DNA of 64,000 nucleotides from Dactylonectria macrodidyma (lineage: Eukaryota; Ascomycota; Sordariomycetes; Hypocreales; Nectriaceae). The number at the start of each line of letters is the position of its first letter. Positions within the stretch are counted from its first letter, which is position 1. Below the pieces are notes generated by a model that was given only the letters and a program-made list of their open reading frames with translations, was not told where the DNA came from and ran no database searches. This document shows, one piece after another, positions 10,273-22,649 of this stretch. A program made the translations under genes and the position numbers. The stretch is taken from positions 496,001-560,000 of the forward strand of contig JAGMUV010000013.1 of NCBI GenBank assembly GCA_020744425.1. The letters run 5' to 3'.

Positions 10273-11920
10273 TTAATTGTCCTGGGCACGTCTAATTTTT
10301 AACCGAACACCTTGACTACCAGGGCGTAACCCAGGTGTGACGTAGTCCGCATGCATCCTGACATCCTCTATTTTCGTGTCATAGAGCTCCAAGGTTGGAC
10401 CGTTCTGCTGCATTAAAGTGTCATCGTAGATTCCATACTTACGGAATATGCCAGCCGTGAATGTCTGTAGCTCCTGATACGCGAGGTTCATTCCAAGACA
10501 CTGGCGCGCTCCCTTGGAGAAAGTAAAATGGCGCCTGAGTAGCTTGGGGTTCTCTAAATAGCGATCAGGATAGAATGATTCAGGGTCCTCATACCACCCA
10601 GGGTGTCGGTTGATGATCGGTGCGGTCATGCCGACGATTGTGCCAGCGGGTATGATTATTTTATCGCCATTAGGGTACTGAAACGTAAGGTCGTCATCTG
10701 GAGCCACGCGATCCTGGCGGTGAGTTGCACTTGGATACAGACGGAGCGCCTCTTCAATCAGGGCATTTAAGAAGGGCAAAGCGTCCAGCTTTGTGGGGTC
10801 TGGGGGCTGGTCTGGACTAGGCATCACAGACTCCAGCTCCTGCCTGAGCCGAGTAAAGATGGCCGGATCGCTGAGGACATGGTAGGTGAGAGCTACCATT
10901 GTTGAGGCTGTCGTATCTGCTCCTGCAATAGCGAGCACCATGGCTTCATCAACGAGACGTGGCGTTGACTTCTCTTGGTCGGGTATGTCGCTGCGCAAGA
11001 TTTCATGAAAGATGGTTCTACCCTCTGGATGCTCCTTTGCGTTCCGAATGCTTTCGATCTTTGTGCCTAGGTCCTATAATTATGTGAGCTCAACGCATCG
11101 CCATGTCGGGATTCATAGGGATAATACGTCAACAAAGCGAATAAAGGCTAGTATCTGAGGGCTCATTGCCGTGATAAATGAGGGTGGGAGCTTGGTCATG
11201 AGAACAGCGAGCCAGTGAAAATGAACTCCAATATGGCTGAGACGCCCAGCCGACAATGTCTCGAAAAATGCAGCGTTACAGTCTTCCATCTGCAAACACT
11301 TTTGACCCTCGCCAAGTGCATAGGCCTGAATGACATCCTTGGTCGCAGCCTTATACGCTGCGTTAATGGAGACAGGATTGCCAGCTTTCGCCCATCCTTC
11401 CATGCGCTGCAGCAAGTCGGCCAAAGTGTCGTTGATAACGGGCACCAATCGGCGAACATTCTGTTGCGAGAAAAAGCGGCTCAACACAGCACGACGCCGG
11501 CGGTGAAGATCATGATCGCGCGTAGGGAGTACGGATAAGTGCTCGTGGAAGAGATTTAGAACCGTTTGCGCGCGCTCGCGACGTGAGTTGGGAGACTGGG
11601 CGTATAACTGATCGATGAAGCTGGGGTCGTTGACGTGCAAGACGTTGGGCATGGTTCGAACGATAGGGCCATACTGGCGGTGCATCTCTTCAATGACCCA
11701 GATATACTGACCGCCGCGTATTAAATCATGGTATGCACAGTACCAGGAGGTGAGAGCTGTTGGAATCATTAGATGGTACTCTTCGTCAAATACCTAACAC
11801 AGTCTTACCAGCGATCCTAGGTCCAGGGAACTTAGCGAGTGGGCTGAAATAAAGGCGATAAATGGCACGACTAAGTAGAAAGAGGACAAGCAGTCCTCCA
11901 AGGGCGAGAATAGACACCAT
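10273..11920 (-). CDS. Cytochrome P450 monooxygenase (trichodiene-oxygenase / benzoate-hydroxylase-like class)
   Basis: Three exons (11809-11920, 11128-11756, 10273-11073) encode 513 residues, with introns of 52 and 54 nt in matching phases. An N-terminal membrane anchor (MVSILALGGLLVLFLLSRA) is followed by the hinge FSPLAKFPGPRI. The I-helix AGADTT is at residues 297-302, the K-helix ExxR (EALR) at 355-358, and the haem loop FSKGARQCLG carries the axial Cys439. All key residues are present, so an active ER-bound monooxygenase is expected. The N-terminal third resembles fungal P450s of the trichodiene oxygenase type; the substrate is unknown. No terpene cyclase or polyketide synthase is next to it. 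Confidence 0.93.
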
Positions 11921-12318
11921 CAGCAATTATTTTCACTCAAGTTTGAGGTTGATAGTTGCAAGTTTCAATTAGTGCTTACATGAGGGGGACCTTCACTTGA
12001 TTGACTTGTTCTGCTTAATAATAGCTGTTGGATTGACCCCGATTTGCTTATTCGTTGTCCCTCCGGTACTACATTTATCCGATATCATACAAATTGTCTT
12101 CCAAGCATATTCGACCAACCGAGGCTCCTGGGGCTCTCCTGAATTATCAAACAGGAGAAAAGACTCTGAGATATAACCGCCTTCCCCAGGATATCTCTTA
12201 TTACCCGTTCGTGAGTCCGAACCTCCTCCAGGTCGTCTCTCCAGTGTCACCTCGGCCATCTTCGGCGTCATCTCAACAGCCCGCTTCCCAATATAGGGAT
12301 CAAATCATCATCTCGTCG
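11921..12318. other. Intergenic, nothing recognised
   Basis: About 400 bp between the start of the P450 gene and the end of the kinase gene. Open frames here on both strands lack any motif. Confidence 0.4.
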
Positions 12319-15209
12319 TCATGCAGAACACGTACGAAGCGGCTGCAAAACTCGTGTTGCAAAGTCCAGCTGCGAGAAATTGATTTCACCTCTTGTTGTC
12401 CCGGATATCTCAGCCGAGTGTGAATGAGTAACCTCCACGGAAAGACAGGCCTGCACAGCCTCACAATATTTGGTGCCCATGTGATGAGCAAGGAGAGCTA
12501 CCCGTCGTTCAAGAAGCATGTGCCTCATGTCGAGGCTGCTGGCGTACTTCCACCCGGTTATTTGGTCCTCAAGAAGTTTCCACAGACCAATCTCGAGCAG
12601 AACTAATCCCAGACTGTAGTAGTCGAAAGCTTGCACATATTCCTGGTCACCATGGTATTGAAAGTGCTGGTATTTCTCAGCGGGGTTGTGCACCGATGGT
12701 CCCTCGGTGAACGATTTGGGATCGTTCTTCCGGCTATGGTTGAATCCTATGATATAGCCTTTTCGAATCCAAAGTAGAGGACTACAAGTCTTCTTAGGGA
12801 AGAATGCAACGTGGTGTGGACATATCGCCTTATGCATCCACCCAACCTTGTGAAACTCAAGGACCGATGACGCCAACTGGTTCGCGAGGTTGAACCGATC
12901 CCCTAGTGAAGGCCTTGCCCTGGTGTCCATTGTCTTGAGGATAATTGTAGCCAACGTCAGAGGAGTCAACTCGGACGTCTGCATTGCTGGACCAGGAAGC
13001 TGATACGCGATACCGAATGCGTGACGAAGTGGTTGATGGAAGAAACCGACGCAATCGAGCGCTTGAAGCTTAGGGGGCTTATTTTCCGAGCTGAGCAGTT
13101 GGGCATTGCCTTCAATGCGGGCTATCATTTCCTCACTGACCGGGCCTTGCCAGTGGGTGGCATAACGACGCCATTCAATGATGACCCGACTTTTAGGCTT
13201 GTTCTGGTTGTCTTTCATGACACCCAGGTCGTGGTCGACAAAGGGTTTATTGCCAGTCGTCAAGATGTCTACCGTACTAGGGGCAAGTTGGAGGACTGAC
13301 TGGGCTGGTGTTGTGCGTTCGAGGGCCAAAAGGGACATGCGCTTGATGGTGATGAGCATGCCAATTCGGTTCCCACCCTGTGCTTGGGTGAATTTCAGCT
13401 GAGAGGAATGCAGAGCCTCAACGTCTTCCGCCTTCAATATGTCCAGCTCAATCCTTGTCCGTATTTGTTCCTGCTGCTCTGCGGACAAACTACTGACAAG
13501 ATCATCGAGGCAGAGTCTGAGAGAGTTGAAAAGAGGCCGCAAAGCAGTCTCAACACGAGACAAAATGCCTTCAGTCTCACTCTCAATCCTCACGAGGCAC
13601 TCAAAGATGTCTTCGAAGCCAAGCTTGACATCAAGAGCACATGTCTGCCAGCTGTAACCGTTCGTAAGTAGTTCAACGGTCTCTTTCCAGGCCTTGTAGC
13701 GTCGCCTTTCCAAGTCAGCTTCAATCGAATCCGTCCGACGATCAAGCTCGGCGAACAGCGCGTCTAACGAACGCATCTGCGCTATCACCGCGATCGAACG
13801 CAACCTAGACGTCACCTTCTCGGCATTTGGTCTGTCTTCAGGGTCGATTGACAGCATTCGTCGAATGAGGTCGACGCAGAGTTTATCCGCCTGTGTGCCC
13901 TCAGCCTCCAGTGCCGAGAGCCAAGTTGCGACTTGGGGATGTGAACTACGACATCCAGCGTGAAACGTGTATGTTTTGAAATTGCCAATCCTGATCGCCC
14001 TAGCTTTCTTGAATGCCACCACTGCTTCCTTGCCTCTCTTCATATATGTTAAAACCTCAGCAAGGATGCAGCCGAAGGACCAAATATCGCTGGAACGACC
14101 GACCATTTGCTTCTTGAAGTTGTTTGCGAAATCTTCGCATTCCGGCGCGAGATAATGCCCTGCACCGATCTGGAACTCGTCTTTGGATGACTCGTTTCCA
14201 GGTTTAAGCGAGGAAAGTCCAAAGTCGGCGAGAATTAGGCGGTCTCCTTTGACAAGAATATTTCTTGGCCTCAGATCATGGTGGCATCCTATGTATCGAA
14301 GATCCAAGCTTTTTGAGGTGAAGGCATGAACCGTCTGTACTGCGGACGAGAGATGACTGAGCGCGCGGTAGAAGGACTGATCAGAACCTAGTGCCTCAGG
14401 GCGATCATTCTCGAAGACAGAAGCCAGATCTCCACCCGGGGCAAGGGGGAATATGAGATTATGTTTCTCTCTGTAGGTATAAGAACCGAGCAAGTCGACG
14501 ATGTTGGGGTGGCAAAGCTCATTCAGGATGTTGAGATTTTGAATCTCCAACTTGTATTCGTCGACTTCATCATGGCTCCTCCGGAATTCCTTTCGGACGG
14601 CTCGAAAATGCTTCATTTGTCAGCCGACAGCGAGTTCACCTGGGGGTTGCGGGCCCATTTAGCACGTACATCTTCCCGAGGAAGAAAGTTAGGCGTCTGA
14701 TGATCGGCATGCAGTTCCAGTTCATAAACTTGGCCAAAACCACCTTCCCCGATCAGCGCTTCACGTACGAAGGGGAGCCTTGTACTGTCGTGCAGTTCTC
14801 GGTGTACAACTCCTCTCGAGAAAATAGGCGCCGATAGATCCCATTGGGCTCTATAGAAGTCAATGGCGATGTCTGGAATGATATCTTGAAGCATCTCGAG
14901 CGAGAATGGAAGCCTCGAATCTAAAGAGGATTGCTGGAACTGATCATGGGATATGAAATCCACGATCCGTCCTTCTTCTCCCTTTAATAGCGAGAGTATT
15001 GCAAAAACCTTACTAGCCCCCTTGGCGATGATGTTGATGACATTTTCCGCTCGGTGTATGGGGATTGAGGGGATGTCGCGGATAACAGCCGAGATTCTGT
15101 CCCGACTGAGAAGTCTGTAGAGTTGCTTTTGGGGGATGAAGGAGCGTTCAGGCAAATTTGCCATGCAGCGTAACTGGCTGATGTCTTTTCTTAACTGAAA
15201 CTGCGCCAT
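12319..15209 (-). CDS. Protein kinase fused to a C-terminal pseudokinase domain
   Basis: Two exons (14670-15209, 12319-14610; 59-nt intron, donor GTACGT) encode about 943 residues. An N-terminal extension of about 145 residues precedes a kinase domain with the glycine loop GEGGFGQV (154-161), catalytic loop HHDLRPRN (Asp292, Asn297) and DFG (309-311), then APE. The beta-3 lysine is unclear: the region after the intron reads FRAVRKEF, so Lys may be replaced by Arg or displaced. A linker (roughly 390-640) leads to a second kinase-like fold: EFHKVGWMHKAICPHHV and IIGFNHSR replace HRD and DFG, and FDYYSLGLVLLEIGLW resembles the F helix. This second domain resembles the C-terminal pseudokinase found on fungal HeLo/prion-inhibition proteins. 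The substrate is unknown; a role in stress or non-self signalling is inference. Confidence 0.82.
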
Positions 15210-16666
15210 CTTGGGTAGTGTAGGTGGATAGTCAATAGGAAGCAGTCGCGCAATCTGTCAACTCCTCGTGTGGCTTGTCATGTGATTGATCCGCCCAAGG
15301 CTGCCTTTCATTAGGTACCTATGCATAATGCCTGATGGATTCTGCCTGAGGCACCTGCTTGTGATTGTTGCGGTAACATTGAATTCCAGCAGATTCAAAG
15401 AGGATTCTACATGATCATGGAGCATCTGCGTCAAACGGGCAACTCATTCCTTGGTCTCGTCAAAGTGTTAAGCATACCAGGTAGAAGCTCTCAGCTATTT
15501 CGCTCCCGGCAAAATACGAATCATCCATCTCGCAGTTACCTCCGCAGCCGACGTACGGGAAATGCGCGGGCTCTTGAGGGACAAGGCAACATCACGCCAA
15601 ATTTATGAAGCCGGATTAACAATACCCAGATTCGTAGATGAGCGACTATATAATCATTCAATTGCGAGGTCCTTGAACTGGCCTAGCAACAAATTAGCAA
15701 TCTCCTACATCACACTAGGCATCAACCAAAAACTTGCTTTCTAACCGATTCGATTTGGGTCTAAACAGCATGATAAGTAACTGCTCCAAAACAAGACCTA
15801 TTCGATCAATGTACACAAACCTGTGTTAGAAGCTTCCCTTCAGGCACTGTGATGATGATAAACTCTCCTTCATCCTATACCAGCCCAGGCAACGATATTA
15901 GCTATTATCTTTTGATGGATATGGGCCGGCTAGTTGATGCCCTCACCTCTATTTCAAAGTTACCATTACCGCAAGTGCGGAATAGAAGATTCTCCAGTAG
16001 GGACTTATCGAGATATCTCTCAGAGAGCTTCTGCTTCTCCATCACGAAGTCCGAGTGGCGACGTAAGGCAAATCAACAAGAACTCGGGCGGCTGGCAACA
16101 AATACCCCAACAGGAGCAGAGGGACTTTTGGCGACACATTACCGAGAGGGGCTGTGCCAAATGTGATCGCACCAGGTAGTGTCAGAGGAACAATGTACAT
16201 CCGACCCGGACGCCTCATGCAGCAGGAGGCCGCACCATTGGGTGGAGGGGATCGGGCTGCAACAGGCACAGAGAGAGTGACCAAACCACGACTAAATTGA
16301 TGCCCTTTATCCCTTTGACCGTAGTAATACTACACTTAACCCATAGTCGCCATAGAGGCCCGGGAGATCAGCAGTACGCTGGTTGACTTCAAAAGGCTTC
16401 GTGGCTATGTGGAGGGCTATGTATTTCGACGTAGATCTCTAACAGTCGTGACTTCTAGCGCCTTTTAAAATAGGTGGAACCCTTTGTACCTCGTCTTACT
16501 CTCCTTTTCGTTGGCTTGAATCCCTGCTACTAGCGTAAGTGTGGCCTTTCTGCAGTCAAAGGGATACATTTGACATAGCTCTGTTATTGTGACCTCATTC
16601 CTCTGCTAGTTGCCCACTCAGGACGCAGGATCATGCTTGTGTGCCTGACGTATGTAGGACAATCAG
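15210..16666. other. Intergenic, no convincing gene
   Basis: Divergent promoter region between the kinase-pseudokinase gene and the CorA-like gene. Several open frames of 60-105 codons occur on both strands without motifs or good splice partners. An unrecognised upstream exon of the CorA-like gene cannot be excluded. Confidence 0.4.
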
Positions 16667-18641
16667 GTGGCAGTACACAGCCCCATTATGGCTGCCTCCG
16701 CTCGGCGGCAAACTCGCCTCGCAGCACTTTTGCCTAAGTCAGCTGTCGGCCAAAAAAAACAAGGGCCCAGCATTCTTGCCAACTTCAACTCAAGGCTACC
16801 ATTGTATGCTATGGATACATCCTACTGGGATCCCTCGTCTCTTAGATGGACCGCATACGACCTTGACTTCTATTACCGGCGGTTCATCAACGATTCAACC
16901 CGGGTTTTCTCTTCTGCGGAAGACCACATCGAGATCCTTACACCTCCCCGTCGGGGTCTGGCCCCTCCCTGCGAGAAGCAAGATGGCGAGCCTGTATTAG
17001 CGAACTGTGTACGCAGGATAATAGAACTTCTACCTAACCGGACGAAACATTCACTAATGCGTTGTAATCTTGCTAGAAAAGTTACGAAGACGATGCCGGA
17101 CCCCATATTTAGTAAGTGGAACTTACATAAGATGGCTACAAGGCGGTCGAATAATAACTAAACAAACATAGCATCATCAGACAGAATAACTCCTGGTCCA
17201 AGACCTGTGTTAAACAGGAGACTTTTGAGAAGATAATTTCACGTCACGATGTATTTCCGCCCTTCCTTGATGCTCTTCATTCCTTCGGCCTGAAAACGGA
17301 CGTGGACGAGAAGGTATGGGACGGGTTTCACGCAAGTGTTTCGCGCAGGTCATGTGACAGGAGTGATAAGACTGCCGACAGCCTTGGCCAGGGTAAATAC
17401 TTTCCCGTTCATTAACATCTTAACACTTATGCAGGGAATACTTGGCTCTAACATGTGAAGGGAAATTGAACCTCTGCTACAATCTGAGGTACGTCGAGAA
17501 ACATGGTCGGCCATCCTCAAGTCTTTGGTCTCTACGGCAAGTTGGGGTCTATCACAGCTTCGATCCCACCAGCAACCAAGAGACGATCATCCTCCTCCAA
17601 CCTCCTGACAGTATATACAAATACCTGAAGCAATCCTATACGTCTTCCAACATACAAGATTGTGGACATCATCACCAGCATCCGATGGATTTCCACGTCG
17701 CCGTATTGCTCAGAACTCTGAATAACTGGGACGAGTATATCGAGGATCTTCGAGGAGATCTCATACAACTGGTGAGTTTTATTAGCTACTTTAACTAATA
17801 AAGATTAGAACAGTGGCTCACTTGGAACAGGACGACAAGGTTTGCTTTTCGAAGGCCGGTACTGTCGAGAAACCCAATGACTATCCAGTTGCTTTCGCCG
17901 ACAAGCAGAAGCTGCAGCTGCTGCGTCACAAACTCTTTCGAACCGATTCTGTTCTTACGGCATCCATGGAGTTGGCCAAGGGATTGCAGGTCCAGGTGTC
18001 AAAACTTGAAGGCTCCGGATTGCACCAGTCAGGCGCTGCGGCGATGGAAGAAATCAAGGCCTATTGTTCTCATTTACAGCGACACACCCGAAACTTGTCT
18101 GTTCTTATCCAAATTTCGGTCGGTACTGGGGACCTTGTCAGTTTATTCCCCCGTCAACAGTCTCCTTTGTTCCTCCCCTCTCAATACTAACACGCCTCTA
18201 CTGCCCAGTTATCCAAGATAATCGAGTTCCGAAACGATAGGCTCCAGATTCGCACTAGTGTGGCTGCGCAAGAAAGTTTAGACACGCTAAACCGGCTCGC
18301 ATCCGAAAGCGCCATTGCTCTAGAGCAGGGCCGGCAAGATTCTAAGATGCTCAAGGCCCTAACAATAGCTGCAACCACATATCTACCTGCCACTCTGCTC
18401 GCGGTATGATAAGCATCTAACAGTCACCAGAGGTACGACGCTGACTTGACCATAGACCATTTTTAGCTCCAACTTGGTACAATTGCGTTCTGATAGCGAC
18501 GGTGCCAACGACCGCACGCACTTCCATGTCGTCAGCCAGTTTTGGCTTTATGTCGTTCTCAGCATCTTCCTCACTGCGGCAACATTAATCCCAACACTTA
18601 TGTGGAGGAAGTCCCTGTCAAAGTGGCTATCTCATCAGTAA
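16667..18641 (+). CDS. CorA-like membrane protein (fungal divergent CorA/ZntB fold)
   Basis: A six-exon model (16667-17008, 17185-17348, 17435-17771, 17831-18136, 18209-18403, 18456-18641) keeps phase throughout and gives 509 residues. Diagnostic blocks of the fungal CorA-like family are present: SWSKTCVKQETFEKIIS, KVWDGFHA, a CYNLRYVEKHGR motif, SLWSLRQVGVYHSF, a long coiled stretch (HKLFRTDSVLTASMELAKG), and two C-terminal membrane helices around LPATLLATIFSSNL and QFWLYVVLSIFL. Classical CorA proteins carry Mg2+, and a GMN motif ends their first helix. Here that position reads FSSN, so transport is doubtful. Family members are often lineage-specific and found near incompatibility-type genes. 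The first two introns (176 and 86 nt) are the least certain, and the start codon is the first in frame. Confidence 0.8.
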
Positions 18642-19100
18642 CATCAGCAAAGTATTTGTTGTATCCATAGCAGCTGGGGGGATCATCAGAAGAAGAGATA
18701 CACGAATTAGCCTTTTATTGGAAATCTTTAGTTTACTTAGGCCCAATATGGTACCTCCACAGCTGGTGAAGTACTTGATCCACGAAATGATGTAGAGCAG
18801 CTTTAAAGGTATCAAGTTCCCCTTTGCTTGGGGCTGCTCATGAAGTACCGCGCAAAGGTTTCTCTCATAGCCCGTTACCGACCTAGATAAATGCATTCTT
18901 TGCTGCATCGGTCGATTTGCGAAATAGATGGGCACTGCAGCTTTGGCTGGACTGGACAAGGCTAAGGTTTGGTAAGTTTCAAGTCACGTGGTGGACTACT
19001 GCATGACTGCAGTCGTCAGGCTGGTGGCTTCGTGGCCTGTTCAGCTGATGGCTGAGCGCCTGGTCCTGATGATGATGGGCGAAGGCGAAATCATCAATCT
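18642..19100. other. Intergenic promoter region of the kinase-TPR gene
   Basis: About 460 bp between two genes on the same strand. No terminator or promoter element could be assigned with confidence. Confidence 0.4.
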
Positions 19101-21898
19101 ATGGTCAAAATGTCTGCCACAGAGGCATCAAAAGCCATACAGGAACTGGAGATCAGTGCTGTAGATGATGCCACGAATTATGACTTCCAGCTCGCCAAAA
19201 CGTCCTTCTACAAGGAAGATGGCTCATCCAGCTGTCTGAATTACGAATCAAATGCCTCACATTTGGATCTCGTCGATCTCTTGGCCGTTTCGCAGTGGCG
19301 GAAAGTCGACTATCTACCCATGACCTGGCTCTCTGGACCCGACTCTGATCACGGCTTGCTAGGGGGCACAGCGAACATCCAGCAGGCGCCCGTCGACCTC
19401 CAAAATACCTTAGCCTGCAAAAGAATCCACCGCGAGAGCTTCATGGCAAGTGATGCAGAATCCGCCTTGCGGCTTCTCATGACCGAAGTTACCATCTTGG
19501 GACATCCCATCATTCGGCAACACAAGGCCATCGCCCGACTAGAGGGCATATGCTGGGATTTCCAGGGTACTGAAGTTTATCCCGTCCTTATATTCAAGAA
19601 GGCAGTCCACGGTGACTTACGACGGTTCATGCGCACAACAGCTGGTCGGGGAATATCTTTCGATGTCAGGCTGCGGCTATGCGCCGACATTGCGGCGGCC
19701 ATCATGACCCTGCATGCATTTCGTGAGTCTCCGAATAGTACCAGGTCTTGTGGTTCAGTTCTATCTAACAGCCAGCGGATATCGTTCATGGAGACATAAA
19801 ACCAGAGAACATTCTCATAGACGAGAACAGCCCTGGCGTCTACTCAGCCAAAATTACCGACTTTGGCTATTCTACATTGAACATGGCACGGCACGAAGAT
19901 GAACCTGTTGCACTGCCCACGTCGTGGCCCTGGACGGCGCCGGAGGTGACGAAGGAGAACTTCATTCTTTTCTTTTTCGAAGCGAGAAGGGCAGATTACT
20001 TCTCTTTTGGAATGCTTTGCCTATGGCTCCTCTTCACCGAGGATCTTGCCAGCGATCTTGACGGCGACAGTGACCTCGAAAAGCTTGCCACGCTTAAGAA
20101 CGACGGAGCTCTCCAATCTTTTGCCTTAAATTCAGTTCAGTCCAAAGCCTTGGATTCGGACGAGTTCTCTCAGAGGGTGAAGGAAGGTCTAGGGTTTTTC
20201 TTCCAGTGGACTCTGGAAATGAACCCGCTCAACCGCGGATTTTCCAAAGATCAGTGGGCTGAGGCGGAAGCAGTCTTTCGAGATAATGAAGAGGAACACC
20301 AGGACGATTCGAGTCTGAATCAGACACTTGTGACTCGCATGGGCATATCCTACGAGGATATTTTAGGAATCCAGCAGCCATTTGGATATCTTCAGTACGT
20401 TAATCAATCTCTCGAACTCTGACCAACAAAGCTAACTCTTTCACCAGTTACTATAATATGAAAGATGTGGATCTCGGGTATGACATTGAAAACATTAGAT
20501 TCAACGTAAGTTTGCCTCTAGGACAAGGAATACTCGATGCAGCATATTCAATCATTTCGTATCTCACACCCTTTCCAGTTAACCGAGTCTATCGGCCAAC
20601 TTGCAGCCGCAGACTTCCGTCTGTGGGACGCAATAACATCTTGCTTGGAAAGGAATGCGTCACATGATTCCGAAACTGCCTTTTCCTTAGCCTTACTTTT
20701 GGAAATTGGCTTAGGCGCCCATGGTGCTCAGAGTACTGATGTAGATGAATGGCTACTCAAAAGCGGCAAGACTCGAGAAGAACTCAACACCGAAGTCGAC
20801 GCCATCAGACAGATAAGCAAGATTCCATACAGAGGTACGGACATTGACCCGGATATGCTTGATCACGTCAGCGAATACCGTCGCGCCAGGATTCTGGAAG
20901 AAGCTCAGCACGTTTACGAAAGCGCAGCGACGACCATTGAAGAAGTACTAGGCACATTGCATCCTGTCTACCGGAAAATAAGCATAACGCTGGCTACTAT
21001 ATGGTTAGATCAGGGGCTATACAACGAAGCAGAGGCTCTTTTGCAACGACTCGCAACTGATTGGCAAGCCAAACTAGGTCCCATGAGCCGAGACACGGTA
21101 GTGATGCAGCATTACCTAGCCAACTTGCTCATTGGCCGGGGCCAGTTGAAAGAAGGGCTAGCTCATCAGCAGGCGGTGCTTGAGAAATCTATCTCAGTGT
21201 TCGGCGAAGAACACAAGTATACCCTAGCTGCTATAGGCAACCTTGCAACGACGTATTGGAATCTAGGGCAGTGGAAGGAAGCCGAAAATCTACAGGTCAA
21301 GAACTTGGATATCAACCAGAGACTCCGCGGGCTTGAGCATCCCCGCACCTTGGCTGCGGCAAGCAATCTCGCGTCGACCTATGAGAGCCAGGGGCGTCTA
21401 CAAGAGGCCGCAAAGCTCAAGCGGGAGCTGTTGGAAATCTTCAAGCGCGTATTCGGCGAGGATCACAGCGACACGCTCGTTATCATGGGCAATTTAGCTG
21501 CAAACTACCGCATGCGACGACTCTGGAAGGAGTCAACTGAGCTCGAGACCAAGGTACTAGCAGCGCGGAAGCGGCTTTATGGAGATCACCACCCGCATAC
21601 CCTGAAGAGCATGGGCAATCTCTCTTCGACATATTTCTTACAGGGGCAGGTCAGAGAAGCACTCGAACTTGATGAGCCCTTCGCAAAGGCCATGATAATG
21701 AGGCTTGGTCCCCGGCATCCCGATGCTTTAACAGCGCAGAACAATCTGGCCCACACATTGTGGGCTGTAGGCCGCAAGGGAGAGGCTGTGGAGATGATGG
21801 AAGAAGTCTCCAAGCTGAGGGCCGAAGTCTTAGGGCTGGATCACGTAGAGACAAAGCGTTCTGTGGGCAACCTGTCTAAGTGGAGGACACAGGCTTGA
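19101..21898 (+). CDS. Protein kinase fused to kinesin-light-chain-type TPR repeats
   Basis: Four exons (19101-19722, 19776-20394, 20448-20505, 20579-21898) encode 872 residues; introns of 53, 53 and 73 nt keep phase. The kinase part shows a beta-3 lysine in LACKRI (Lys107), the catalytic loop IVHGDIKPEN (Asp214, Asn219), DFGYS (236-240) and a TAPEV activation-loop end, so catalysis is plausible. From about residue 580 onward come TPR_12-type repeats of about 42 residues, with recurring signatures GNLATTYWNLGQWKEAE, SNLASTYESQGRLQEA and GNLSSTYFLQGQVREA. These repeats usually bind partner proteins. The intron between IVH and the preceding helix uses the second of two close AG acceptors. Fungal genomes often place such TPR arrays on STAND proteins; fusion to a kinase is less usual. 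It follows the CorA-like gene on the same strand. Confidence 0.88.
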
Positions 21899-22171
21899 GA
21901 ATTTGAATGCAACCCAGCCACATTAATGTAGAATGCAAATAAACACTGAGTCACTATTAAAACCAGGCTACAGCATCTAGGCCCTGAAAATCCTTTCTGA
22001 GAACTACTACGGCTAGTTTCGAAGGGTCGATCTTTTAGTCAACCTTCTCATTGTGCGAGTTCGATAGGACTTGGAGTGTGGGCGATAGCGCTTGAGGCTC
22101 GTACGCGCGCGCGCTTCGCAGTTGGTTCTCTTGACATCAGACAGTTCACACTATGTCAAGTCTTCTACAGC

Positions 22172-22423
22172 TTAAACTTCGGCATGGCTCACAGACCCAA
22201 TCCATGTAGTGATTTTCAAGCCTTCCCCAAGAATGGTGTCCTTTTCGATGATGTTGATGAGGCGTTTCCCTTCCTTGACTAGTCTTGGCGTCTGTTGCTC
22301 GAGTGTTGGAGCCTGATTATCGTCATTGCCATCGCTACCAGTAGTAACATGATCAGACACCGAGGTCATTGTCAACTCGTTGATCTCGGAGCCGAGACCG
22401 ACAGACGTACTGTTTGATGACAT
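22172..22423 (-). CDS. Possible 83-residue hypothetical protein or detached 3' exon
   Basis: The frame begins MSSNSTSVGLGSEINELT and is hydrophilic with Ser/Thr/Asp-rich composition, similar in character to the cytosolic tails of SAT4/Pth11-type membrane proteins. It lies about 0.7 kb downstream of the receptor pseudogene on the same strand. No domain is recognised, and a chance frame is possible. Confidence 0.25.
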   Translation of the reverse strand: MSSNSTSVGLGSEINELTMTSVSDHVTTGSDGNDDNQAPTLEQQTPRLVKEGKRLINIIEKDTILGEGLKITTWIGSVSHAEV

Positions 22424-22567
22424 GGGTGGACTGAGAGGCTAATGCCAGACGTACCTCTCGGATTGGGCGAACTGCACACACAGCCTAGTTGTCTTTTTTT
22501 AATTGGAATCTCTACATGCAGGCCGCTAAGCAACCACAACCTGCTGTCTGAGGCCAGTTAGAACTAG

Positions 22568-22649
22568 CGAATGAGAGAATTGGCCCTCTTGCCCACACAA
22601 GGTGACCGCCTCAATCAGCGCCCGTCAAACGAATGAGAAAAAAGGCCCT
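22568..22649 (+). repeat. Two further copies of the 20-bp GGCCCT motif
   Basis: CGAATGAGAGAATTGGCCCT (22568-22587) and CGAATGAGAAAAAAGGCCCT (22630-22649) match each other at 17 of 20 bases and match the cluster at 9370-9820. Confidence 0.7.

Noticed and set aside
12055..12423. 122-codon rightward frame overlapping the end of the kinase gene
   Set aside because: No motif; low-complexity Ser/Pro content and overlap with conserved coding on the other strand.
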